This document shows, one piece after another, positions 46,240-53,718 of a stretch of 64,000 bases of DNA. The notes under the pieces are model-generated. The model was not told where the DNA came from and made no database searches. It saw only the letters and a program-made list of their open reading frames with translations. Origin of the DNA: Bacteroides sp. (GTDB lineage: Bacteria; Bacteroidota; Bacteroidia; Bacteroidales; Muribaculaceae); the NCBI GenBank assembly GCA_014801535.1, contig JAAVEA010000031.1, positions 1 to 64,000 of the forward strand, in the 5' to 3' direction. How positions within the stretch are numbered: position 1 is the first letter of the stretch; each line of letters begins with the position of its first letter. Position numbers and translations under genes: made by a program.

Positions 46240-47265
46240 ATGGAAGATAACAAAAACACAGGCTTCGCGCCTGCCGACTATAAGAACAGCCAGAGCGCAC
46301 GCTGGTGTCCCGGCTGTGGTGACCACGCAATCCTCAACGTGCTCCACAAAGCAATGGCCGAACTCGGTGTGGCTCCCAAAGACACCGCAGTGATTTCGGG
46401 CATAGGTTGCAGCTCACGCCTCCCATATTATATGAACACCTATGGCATGCACACCATCCACGGACGTGCAGCAGCAATCGCAACCGGAGTGAAGACCGCT
46501 AATCCGGAGCTAACCGTGTGGCAGGTTTCGGGCGACGGCGACGGCCTCGCTATCGGTGGTAACCACTTCATCCATGCAGTGAGAAGAAATGTGGATATCA
46601 ATATCCTTCTATTCAACAATAAGATTTACGGTCTGACCAAAGGTCAATACTCCCCGACATCAGATCGTGGCTTTGTATCAAAATCTTCTCCCTACGGCAC
46701 GGTCGAAGATCCTTTTATTCCTGCTGAACTCTGCTTCGGCGCACGCGGAAACTTCTTCGCACGCTCCATCGACATCCTTCTCGACACCTCACGCGAATGT
46801 ATGGTTGCGGCCGCTCGCCACAAAGGCACGGCAGTGGTCGAGATCATGCAGAACTGCGTTATCTTCAATCATGGCATACATGAATTCTTCGCCAATAAGG
46901 ATAACCGCGCCGAACACACCATCATTCTCCGCCACGGTGAGAAAATGCTCTTCGGCAAGGATAATTCGAAAGGTCTGGTGCAGGATGGCTTCGGTCTGAA
47001 GGCCGTGACAATAGGGGAAGACGGCTACACTATCGATGATGTGCTTGTCCATGATGCCCACTCTGCTTCCAACTTCCTTCAGCAGCAGCTCGCCATGATG
47101 GATGGCCACGAACTCCCTCTGGCCCTCGGGGTGATACGCGATTACTCCGCTCCCGTATACGATCAGGAGGTTGAACGTCAGACCGCTGAAATCAAAGCCA
47201 AGAAAGGATTCTCCAATCTTCGCGATATGATTCTTAAAACCTGCGAACACTGGGAAATCAAATAA
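46240..47265 (+). CDS. korB: 2-oxoacid:ferredoxin oxidoreductase, beta subunit (KorB type)
   Basis: 341 aa. The TPP-binding subunit partner of the preceding gene. RWCPGCGDHAILN near residue 22 provides the CxxC of the family; GDGDGLAIGGNHF and FNNKIYGLTKGQYSPTS form the TPP/Mg2+ motif. The start is placed at 46240 because of Shine-Dalgarno spacing; an ATG two codons earlier (46234) is possible. Only 18 bases after korA, so co-transcribed. A long perfect inverted repeat follows the stop. Confidence 0.92.
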   Translation: MEDNKNTGFAPADYKNSQSARWCPGCGDHAILNVLHKAMAELGVAPKDTAVISGIGCSSRLPYYMNTYGMHTIHGRAAAIATGVKTANPELTVWQVSGDGDGLAIGGNHFIHAVRRNVDINILLFNNKIYGLTKGQYSPTSDRGFVSKSSPYGTVEDPFIPAELCFGARGNFFARSIDILLDTSRECMVAAARHKGTAVVEIMQNCVIFNHGIHEFFANKDNRAEHTIILRHGEKMLFGKDNSKGLVQDGFGLKAVTIGEDGYTIDDVLVHDAHSASNFLQQQLAMMDGHELPLALGVIRDYSAPVYDQEVERQTAEIKAKKGFSNLRDMILKTCEHWEIK

Positions 47266-47269
47266 AAAA

Positions 47270-47318
47270 TTCCACAATTTTTGCACAAACCAAAAATATT
47301 TGTGCAAAAATTGTGGAA
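47270..47318. repeat. 20-bp perfect inverted repeat after korB
   Basis: Arms 47270-47289 and 47299-47318 pair without mismatch around a 9-base loop. Sequence is AT-rich (TTTTTGCACAAA in the arm). No clean T-run follows, so it is either a weak terminator or an RNA-stabilising hairpin. Confidence 0.8.
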
Positions 47319-47321
47319 AAA

Positions 47322-47353
47322 TTTCATTATTAGGATTTTTTTTATTTACTTTG
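47322..47353 (+). promoter_or_regulatory. Probable acpP promoter
   Basis: TTTC (47322-47325), a 21-base spacer and TACTTTG (47347-47353), one base short of TAnnTTTG. It predicts a leader of about 140 bases with two hairpins: 47365-47374 with 47388-47396, and GGCAAAC/GTTTGCC at 47417-47423 with 47435-47441. Confidence 0.5.
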
Positions 47354-47500
47354 CAGCCTGAAACTTAGCGAAAGACCCTAAGAGTGACTTTGCTAAACCA
47401 TAAAAGGTCAGAAAACGGCAAACCGCAAAGAGATGTTTGCCTGTCAAGGTAAAAAGATAGAAAAGAAACTAAATACTCACAACATCAAAATTTTACAGAT

Positions 47501-47737
47501 ATGTCAGATATCGAAAACAAAGTAAAAGAGATTATCGTAGACAAGCTCACAGTAGATGAGGCAGAGGTAACCCCCAATGCAGAGTTCAGCAAGGATCTCG
47601 GTGCAGATTCACTCGACACCGTAGAGCTTATCATGGAGTTTGAGAAAGCCTTCGACATCACAATTCCCGATTCAGATGCTGAGAAAATCACCACTGTAGG
47701 TGACGCTATCGCATATATCGAGAAGGCAAAGGCCTAA
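47501..47737 (+). CDS. acpP: Acyl carrier protein
   Basis: 78 aa, acidic, all-helical. Carries growing fatty acyl chains on a phosphopantetheine arm attached to Ser37 in [10 protein letters not shown]. Length and motif are exactly those of AcpP. It is separated from fabF by 108 bases containing two hairpins; the acpP-fabF pair is conserved across bacteria. Both flanks are structured, as might be expected for a very highly expressed message. Confidence 0.98.
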   Translation: MSDIENKVKEIIVDKLTVDEAEVTPNAEFSKDLGADSLDTVELIMEFEKAFDITIPDSDAEKITTVGDAIAYIEKAKA

Positions 47738-47746
47738 AACCAAATT

Positions 47747-47823
47747 AGCCGGCATCAACGCATACCGGCTTAAAAACAGACGAAAATCATTCCGGCATCG
47801 GGAACGGATGTTCCCGGTGTCGG
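47747..47823 (+). promoter_or_regulatory. Two hairpins in the acpP-fabF gap
   Basis: AGCCGG/CCGGCT (47747-47752, 47765-47770) and a 14-bp stem 47792-47805 with 47810-47823 (two G-U pairs, GGAT loop). Neither is followed by a T-run, so they are more likely processing or stability elements than full terminators. Confidence 0.55.
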
Positions 47824-47845
47824 ATTCCAAACATAAAATCCGGAT

Positions 47846-49111
47846 ATGGAATTAAAAAGAGTTGTAGTAACCGGTCTCGGCACCTTGTCACCGATCGGCA
47901 ACGATGTTGCGACAACATGGGAAAACGCCAAGAAAGGCGTGAGCGGGGCAGGCCCGATTACACACTTCGACGCCAGCAAGTTCAAGACACAGTTTGCATG
48001 TGAGGTAAAGGATTTTGATCCTTCCGCTCATTTCGACCGCAAGAAAGCACGCCAGCTTGATCTTTATGCAATGTATGCTCTTGTAGCTGCAGACGAAGCG
48101 ATCGCTGACGCAGGTCTTGAAAACGAAGGAATCGACAAAGACCGTGTGGGTGTGATCTTTGCAGCCGGTATCGGCGGTCTTCACACATTCGAAGAGGAGG
48201 CAGGCTACTTTGCGCTCCATGGAGAAGAGCAGGGACCCAAATACAATCCTTTCTTCATCCCTAAGATGATTGCCGACATCGCCGCAGGTCAGATTTCTAT
48301 CGACCATAGTTTCCGCGGCCCGAATTTCGGCACTGTTTCAGCATGCGCGTCATCAAACAATGCCCTCATCGATGCCTTCAACTATATCCGCCTCGGCATG
48401 GCAGATGCCATTGTTACAGGAGGAGCTGAAGCCGCAGTCTTCCCTGCGGGAGTTGGCGGATTCAACTCTATGAAGGCCCTTTCCACCCGTAATGACGATG
48501 CCCAGGGTGCTTCTCGTCCGTTCAGCGGAAGCCGTGACGGTTTCGTGATCGGTGAAGGCGCGGCAGCTCTCGTGCTCGAAGAGCTTGAGCATGCAAAAGC
48601 GCGCGGTGCTCATATTTATGCGGAAGTGGCAGGCGCGGGAATGAGCGCGGATGCCTATCACATCACCGCTACTCACCCGGAGGGTCTCGGTGCGAAACTC
48701 GTTATGGAGAATGCACTTAAAGATGCAGGCATGAAACCCGAGGATATCGACTACATCAACATGCACGGCACATCAACTCCCGTAGGAGACCGCTCGGAAG
48801 CAAAAGCTGTGGTTGAAGTGTTCGGCGACCATGCCTACAAGATGAACCTCAGCTCCACAAAATCAATGACAGGACACCTTCTCGGTGCAGCCGGAGCAAT
48901 TGAAGCCCTCTTCAGCATCAAAGCAATGAACGACGGCATTGTGCCTCCCACAATCAACCACGTAGAGGGAGACAATGATCCTGAAATCGACTATAACCTC
49001 AACTTCACTTTCAACGAACCTCAGAAACGTGAAATCAAAGCCGTGCTTTCCAATACCTTCGGATTCGGCGGCCACAACGCTTCTGTAATCTTCAAGAAAT
49101 ACGAGGAATAA
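47846..49111 (+). CDS. fabF: Beta-ketoacyl-ACP synthase II (FabF)
   Basis: 421 aa. Condenses malonyl-ACP with acyl-ACP in fatty acid elongation. The thiolase-fold catalytic triad is Cys167 (SACASSN), His307 (MHGTSTPVGD) and His344 (MTGHLLGAAGAIE). The N-terminus RVVVTGLGTLSPIGN is the standard FabF start. Full length. A good terminator follows at 49151-49190. Confidence 0.97.
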   Translation: MELKRVVVTGLGTLSPIGNDVATTWENAKKGVSGAGPITHFDASKFKTQFACEVKDFDPSAHFDRKKARQLDLYAMYALVAADEAIADAGLENEGIDKDRVGVIFAAGIGGLHTFEEEAGYFALHGEEQGPKYNPFFIPKMIADIAAGQISIDHSFRGPNFGTVSACASSNNALIDAFNYIRLGMADAIVTGGAEAAVFPAGVGGFNSMKALSTRNDDAQGASRPFSGSRDGFVIGEGAAALVLEELEHAKARGAHIYAEVAGAGMSADAYHITATHPEGLGAKLVMENALKDAGMKPEDIDYINMHGTSTPVGDRSEAKAVVEVFGDHAYKMNLSSTKSMTGHLLGAAGAIEALFSIKAMNDGIVPPTINHVEGDNDPEIDYNLNFTFNEPQKREIKAVLSNTFGFGGHNASVIFKKYEE

Positions 49112-49150
49112 AATAGCTTGGATTATCGATTAAATCGAGCTAAGATCTTT

Positions 49151-49199
49151 ATCAGGAGCATACTTGATTCTTTTCAGGTATGCTCCTGATTAATTATGT
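49151..49199 (+). terminator. fabF terminator
   Basis: ATCAGGAGCATAC (49151-49163) pairs with GTATGCTCCTGAT (49178-49190), 13 bp, followed by TAATTATGTTTTTATG. Confidence 0.75.
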
Positions 49200-49239
49200 T
49201 TTTATGCCTATATATCCCCTTAATGTCATATTTTTTTAT

Positions 49240-49247
49240 TATCTTTG
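49240..49247 (+). promoter_or_regulatory. gyrB promoter -7 box
   Basis: TATCTTTG fits TAnnTTTG and lies 34 bases before the gyrB ATG. No clear TTTG is seen 20 bases upstream. Confidence 0.55.
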
Positions 49248-49281
49248 TAAATTGAAGAAATAGAGCTTAAAAAGCTGAATT

Positions 49282-51243
49282 ATGGCAATAGAAGAAGAGA
49301 ATAAGAAATCATATCAGGCCGATAATATCCAGGTGCTCGAAGGCCTGGAAGCCGTTCGCAAACGTCCTTCAATGTATATCGGAGACACCGGTGTGCGCGG
49401 TCTCCATCATCTTGTCTATGAAGTGGTGGACAACTCGATTGATGAGGCGCTTGCCGGCTATGCAAACCATATCGAGGTAACAATTCTTGAAAACAACTCG
49501 ATAAAGGTTGTAGATAACGGTCGAGGCATCCCTGTTGACATGCACGAGAAGATGCACAAACCGGCTCTTGAAGTGGTTCTCACCGTGCTCCACGCAGGAG
49601 GAAAGTTCGATAAGGGTTCATATAAGGTTTCCGGTGGTCTCCACGGTGTGGGTGTGAGTTGTGTGAACGCCCTTTCCGACTATCTCCGAGCCGAGATTCA
49701 CCGCGATGGTAAAGTGCATATGCAGGAATACGCCTTCGGAAAGCCCACAAGCGAGCTTTGCGTGATAGGAGAGACAGACCATACCGGAACAACAATAATA
49801 TTCCACCCGGACGCCACAATCTTCTCGGAAACAATCTATGATTACGAAACTCTGGCCAACCGTATGCGCGACCTCGCCTTCCTTAACGCCGGCATAACGC
49901 TCAAACTTACCGATATGCGTGTGCTCGATGAAGAGGGCAATCCAAGAAGCGAGGTGTTCCACAGCGATGAAGGTCTGAAAGAGTTTGTAAAATATATCGA
50001 TGAAGGGAAAACACCGCTCATTGAAGACATAATCCATCTCAACACTGAGAAAAACGGGGTGCCTATCGAGGTGGCTATGACATATAACACCGACTTCAAC
50101 GAGAATATATACTCCTACGTCAATAATATCAACACTATCGAGGGAGGAACCCATCTCACCGGTTTCAGACGCGGTCTCACCACCACACTCAAGAAATATG
50201 CCGAAGACAACGGAATGCTTGAGAAAATGAAAATCGAACTTTCCAAGGAAGACTTCCGCGACGGTCTTACAGCAGTTATCTCCGTCAAGGTTGCCGAACC
50301 GCAGTTTGAAGGTCAGACCAAAACAAAACTCGGTAACAATGAGGTGTCGGGAGCCGTGCAAAGCTCTGTGAGCGAAGCCTTGCGCATATATCTTGAAGAG
50401 CATCCAAATCAGGCAAAGACTATCGTAAACAAGGTTAAATTAGCAGCCGAGGCTCGCCACGCCGCATACTCAGCCCGTATGCGTGTTCAGAACAAAAGCT
50501 CCTTCTCCGGAGCAGGACTCCCCGGTAAACTGGCACCTTGCAAAAGCCGCGATGCGGTGGAATGCGAGCTCTTCCTTGTCGAGGGAGATTCAGCGGGCGG
50601 CTCAGCAAAACAGGGTCGCAACCCACATTATCAGGCAATCCTTCCCTTGCGCGGTAAGATTCTGAATGTGGAGAAAGCCAACGACAGCAAGGTTCTCAGC
50701 TCCGACGAAATTGTGAACATATATAAAGCCCTTGGAGTGACAATAGGCACCGAGGAGGATGAGAAGGCACCCAACATGACAAAACTGCGCTATCACAAGA
50801 TAGTGATCATGACAGATGCCGATGTCGACGGAGCGCATATCGCAACACTCCTCATGACATTCTTCTATCGTCGCATGCGTCCGATAATCGAAAACGGTTA
50901 TCTCTATATAGCCACTCCGCCGCTTTATAAATGCTCGCTGAAGAATAAGAAGAATGTAGAGGAATATTGCTGGACTGATCAGCAGGTGCAGCGCTTCGTA
51001 GACGATAAATGTAACGGTGAACGCAACCGTCTCGTGCTCCAGAGATATAAAGGTCTTGGTGAGATGAATCCCGAGCAACTTTGGGAAACCACTATGGATC
51101 CTGAAAACCGTATGCTGAAGCAGGTGACTCTTACAAATGCAGCCGAGGCAGACCGCACTTTCAACGTTCTCATGGGAGAAGAGGTTGGCCCGCGCAGGGA
51201 TTTCATCGAAACACACGCAACCTATGCTAATATTGATGCATAG
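49282..51243 (+). CDS. gyrB: DNA gyrase subunit B
   Basis: 653 aa. ATPase subunit of gyrase, introducing negative supercoils with GyrA. GHKL ATPase motifs: DNSIDEALAGY, DNGRGIPVD and GGLHGVGVSCVNAL; Toprim domain with VEGDSAGGSA and MTDADVDGAHI; ends with the usual RRDFIETHATYANIDA-type tail. Length (653) is in the short GyrB class, without the E. coli insert. It could be confused with ParE, but the QRYKGLGEMNPEQLWETTM motif and tail favour GyrB. gyrA is not in the window. Confidence 0.95.
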   Translation: MAIEEENKKSYQADNIQVLEGLEAVRKRPSMYIGDTGVRGLHHLVYEVVDNSIDEALAGYANHIEVTILENNSIKVVDNGRGIPVDMHEKMHKPALEVVLTVLHAGGKFDKGSYKVSGGLHGVGVSCVNALSDYLRAEIHRDGKVHMQEYAFGKPTSELCVIGETDHTGTTIIFHPDATIFSETIYDYETLANRMRDLAFLNAGITLKLTDMRVLDEEGNPRSEVFHSDEGLKEFVKYIDEGKTPLIEDIIHLNTEKNGVPIEVAMTYNTDFNENIYSYVNNINTIEGGTHLTGFRRGLTTTLKKYAEDNGMLEKMKIELSKEDFRDGLTAVISVKVAEPQFEGQTKTKLGNNEVSGAVQSSVSEALRIYLEEHPNQAKTIVNKVKLAAEARHAAYSARMRVQNKSSFSGAGLPGKLAPCKSRDAVECELFLVEGDSAGGSAKQGRNPHYQAILPLRGKILNVEKANDSKVLSSDEIVNIYKALGVTIGTEEDEKAPNMTKLRYHKIVIMTDADVDGAHIATLLMTFFYRRMRPIIENGYLYIATPPLYKCSLKNKKNVEEYCWTDQQVQRFVDDKCNGERNRLVLQRYKGLGEMNPEQLWETTMDPENRMLKQVTLTNAAEADRTFNVLMGEEVGPRRDFIETHATYANIDA

Positions 51244-51270
51244 TTATAGAGCTACTATGATTTAGAAACT

Positions 51271-51319
51271 TTTTTTGGAGATAAGAGATAAAGACTCTTT
51301 ATCTCTTATCTCCAAAAAA
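51271..51319. repeat. Long inverted repeat downstream of gyrB
   Basis: A 22-bp perfect stem (51271-51292 with 51298-51319) around GACTC: six T, then GGAGATAAGAGATAAA, and its complement ending in six A. The T-run is on the 5' arm, so it is not a standard terminator. Confidence 0.75.
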
Positions 51320-51329
51320 TTTAAAACTT

Positions 51330-51367
51330 AAATATCAGCGCCTTATATAATCGCTGATATTTTTTTT
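51330..51367 (+). terminator. gyrB terminator
   Basis: AAATATCAGCG (51330-51340) pairs with CGCTGATATTT (51352-51362), followed by a run of T to 51367. Confidence 0.8.
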
Positions 51368-51375
51368 CAAAAAGA

Positions 51376-51407
51376 TTTGGTAGTCTCGGAAAAAAGAACT
51401 AACTTTG
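51376..51407 (+). promoter_or_regulatory. tRNA-Asp promoter
   Basis: TTTG (51376-51379), a 20-base spacer and TAACTTTG (51400-51407): an exact consensus match placed 45 bases before the mature tRNA. Confidence 0.8.
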
Positions 51408-51451
51408 CATTCGCAAACGGGAAGGAAAGCCTGACCGGAAATAAAATCCTT

Positions 51452-51525
51452 GGTGCGGTAGTTCAGTTGGTTAGAATACATGCCTGTCACGCATGGGGTC
51501 GCGGGTTCGAGTCCCGTCCGCACCG
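51452..51525 (+). tRNA. tRNA-Asp (GTC)
   Basis: 74 bases. Acceptor arms GGTGCGG and CCGCACC, anticodon loop CTGTCAC (anticodon GTC), T-arm GCGGGTTCGAGTCCCGT with the invariant TTCGA. Discriminator G; the CCA end is not encoded. A single-gene unit between its own promoter and terminator. GTC tRNA-Asp is a target of queuosine, completed by QueG encoded at 39746. Confidence 0.97.
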
Positions 51526-51538
51526 CTGAGGAGAGAGG

Positions 51539-51583
51539 AAGAGCAGCATTGTTAACATTTTTGTTACGTGCTGCTCTTTTTCG
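51539..51583 (+). terminator. tRNA-Asp terminator
   Basis: AAGAGCAGCA (51539-51548) pairs with TGCTGCTCTT (51569-51578), followed by TTTC. The A-rich side and short convergent gap suggest it also serves the opposing gene. Confidence 0.75.
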
Positions 51584-51629
51584 TTATAGGAAATGATAGG
51601 GGCTTGGGGCCGGATAAGCCATTATGCTT

Positions 51630-52895
51630 TTACGAATTGATCAGGTCAATGTAAGCTTTTGCCACTCTATCTTCATTAAACCGATTGAAAGCACTCTTCC
51701 ACATCCTTTCCCTTGTCTCCTTAAACGAGGGGGAGATACCCTTTTCATAAGCCCACACAAGCCCTTCAGCTATATTTTCTGCCCTGTTCTTCAACACGTC
51801 GCTCCATTCCACAAGGAAGCCCGTAGAAAGATGGTCTATTATATCAGCTTGTCCACCGCGCGAAAAAGCTACAGGTATGCACCCATATGCCTGACCCTCG
51901 ACAAGAGTGCCGGGGAGAGTTTCATAATGTGAAGTAGAGACTACACATTCCGCATCTTCATAAACTTTTCTCAACGCATCCCTGCCGGAGATACGACCGA
52001 GATGAGTATGAGATATTGCTATGCCATCGAGCGATCGCGGATCTTTTGCTTCTCCGAATGTGACAAGTCGCATGCGTGCCGCCAGCTCCGGATATTTCTC
52101 TCTCAACACCCGTGTAGCCTCCACGAGGGTAGGAAGGCCTTTCACAGTGTCATCTAATCGGGCAGCTCCGAAGAGAATCCTGAATTCTCGATTCTCAGTC
52201 GCTGGAGAAACACCTTTTTTTACCTTATATTCTTTATTTTCAAAAGGAAAAGCATTAGGTATAACGGTGGGACGCACGCCATTGAATAAAGTCGACCTCA
52301 TTCCTCGGTCGGCAAGCCAGTTGCTGACTGCCACAAAATGGATGTCGGCCTCTGAATAGAGTCTGGTTTTACGCTTCTGCGTCCTTTCAGCAAGTTTCTT
52401 ATCAAGAGCACGCTTCAATAGAGGGCAGCAGTCACATACAGTTTCGTATCTATCGCATTCTCCGGAATGATGACATATTCCGGTAAAGCACCACATATCG
52501 TGCATGGTCCAGATTATTTTCTTCCCTGCGCGTGCCAATCTCCTGATACCGTTTAAAGATAGCATCCCCTGGTTGATCCAGTTGAGCATAATCACGTCCG
52601 CTTCTCTCACCACAGAATTATGCAGAAGGTCAAGACCATCGGAAGCCGTGTCGATCTTGAAAAGAGTGTCGCGGTCAAAACCGTTTTCAATAAAAATTTT
52701 CAAACGCTCCTCAAGAAAGGGGATTCTGCATTTCAACTCCGAAGCAGCCTCCACAACATAGGGGGAATCGCTCAGTTTCTCCACGACAACCATACGCGCG
52801 TCCATGCCGGCCCGACGTAATGCTTCCATAAGACGGAAGCTCACCACGGCAGCTCCACCCGTTGAATCCGATTTATTAATAATGGCAATCTTCAC
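51630..52895 (-). CDS. GT4-type glycosyltransferase
   Basis: 421 aa. GT-B fold: the N-terminus KIAIINKSDSTGGAAVVSFRL contains the acceptor-side GG loop; a Cys-rich segment with CHHSGECDRYETVCDCCP near residue 150 is typical of Bacteroidota wcaC-like colanic/capsule transferases; the C-terminal donor site ETLPGTLVEGQAYG has the E-x7-E spacing. It starts with GTG at 52895, whose GTGA overlaps the folA stop; this fixes the start. Coupling to folA looks incidental rather than functional. Donor and acceptor unknown. Confidence 0.86.
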   Translation of the reverse strand: MKIAIINKSDSTGGAAVVSFRLMEALRRAGMDARMVVVEKLSDSPYVVEAASELKCRIPFLEERLKIFIENGFDRDTLFKIDTASDGLDLLHNSVVREADVIMLNWINQGMLSLNGIRRLARAGKKIIWTMHDMWCFTGICHHSGECDRYETVCDCCPLLKRALDKKLAERTQKRKTRLYSEADIHFVAVSNWLADRGMRSTLFNGVRPTVIPNAFPFENKEYKVKKGVSPATENREFRILFGAARLDDTVKGLPTLVEATRVLREKYPELAARMRLVTFGEAKDPRSLDGIAISHTHLGRISGRDALRKVYEDAECVVSTSHYETLPGTLVEGQAYGCIPVAFSRGGQADIIDHLSTGFLVEWSDVLKNRAENIAEGLVWAYEKGISPSFKETRERMWKSAFNRFNEDRVAKAYIDLINS

Positions 52896-53482
52896 TGTTT
52901 CCTAATCTTGGTTAAGAATCTATATTTTATGCCGTTTTTTGAAGTGAGTATCTCCGACTCATCTGTAGATTCCCAATCGGCATCCGGAAGAGCCGGAAAG
53001 AATGCATCTGCATCATCGGCATCCGCATCTACCATTGTAATAAACACTTTCGACCAGAATGGAACAGACTGTTCATATATCTGAGCCCCTCCAATAATAA
53101 AAGGAATTTCCCTACAGGCATCCACAGCCTCTTCAATCGACCCGAACACCTCAGCCCCGTCGGCATGATAGGCCGGATTTCCCGACACCACTATATTTCT
53201 TCTTCCCGGCAAAGGGCGCTTTGGAATAGATTCCCATGTCTTGCGGCCCATAATCACCGGATGTCCCATGGTCAATTCCTTGAAATGACGCAGGTCTTCA
53301 GGAAGATGCCATGGCATGTCACCGTTTCTCCCGATAGCATTATCACAGTTCATGGCCACGATAGCCCATACTTCTCGTCTGCGGGAAGTGCGGGAATTGA
53401 ACGTAGAGAAAGGATGCAGCTGCAGCAGATCTTTTTCCGAAATCATATCCGGATCAGAGGGGAAAAGAACGGATGTTTCCAT
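52892..53482 (-). CDS. folA: Dihydrofolate reductase (FolA) with N-terminal extension
   Basis: 196 aa from 53482. NADPH-dependent reduction of dihydrofolate to tetrahydrofolate. The DHFR core begins at about residue 38 (VWAIVAMNCDNAIGRNGDMPWHLPEDL), with GRKTWESIP and FIIGGAQIYEQ for NADPH binding. About 37 extra residues precede it; a second Met at residue 13 (53446) would shorten this to 25. The core needs no such extension, so the true start is uncertain. THF made here feeds PurH and FolD. Confidence 0.9.
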   Translation of the reverse strand: METSVLFPSDPDMISEKDLLQLHPFSTFNSRTSRRREVWAIVAMNCDNAIGRNGDMPWHLPEDLRHFKELTMGHPVIMGRKTWESIPKRPLPGRRNIVVSGNPAYHADGAEVFGSIEEAVDACREIPFIIGGAQIYEQSVPFWSKVFITMVDADADDADAFFPALPDADWESTDESEILTSKNGIKYRFLTKIRKQ

Positions 53483-53591
53483 TTATCAGGAGTGTTGATG
53501 ATGATTGAATAGGGGAGATGAACAGTTATGACGAATGATCCGGACAGCAGTCTTACACCTTTAATGATGAAAAAAATCTCCGGAATCTTCG

Positions 53592-53599
53592 TAAAGTTA
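53592..53599 (-). promoter_or_regulatory. Possible folA -7 box
   Basis: TAACTTTA on the - strand, one base off TAnnTTTG, 110 bases before the 53482 start. No good -33 partner. Confidence 0.35.
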
Positions 53600-53612
53600 A
53601 TAAAAATTTCCC

Positions 53613-53620
53613 TAAATTTG
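53613..53620 (+). promoter_or_regulatory. -7 box for the Na/Pi symporter operon
   Basis: TAAATTTG matches TAnnTTTG and lies 99 bases before the ATG at 53719. It overlaps the divergent folA promoter region. Confidence 0.5.
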
Positions 53621-53718
53621 CGGAAAAGGAGGATAATAAAGCCTTCAGGCAATAGAAAATCCGGAAGATTATCAAAGCCATGACCATAATAAATGAAAGT
53701 CACAAAAAATCCAAATAA

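Noticed and set aside
49618-50403. 261-codon - strand frame opposite gyrB
   Set aside because: No homology signal seen and no promoter; gyrB on the other strand is fully supported.
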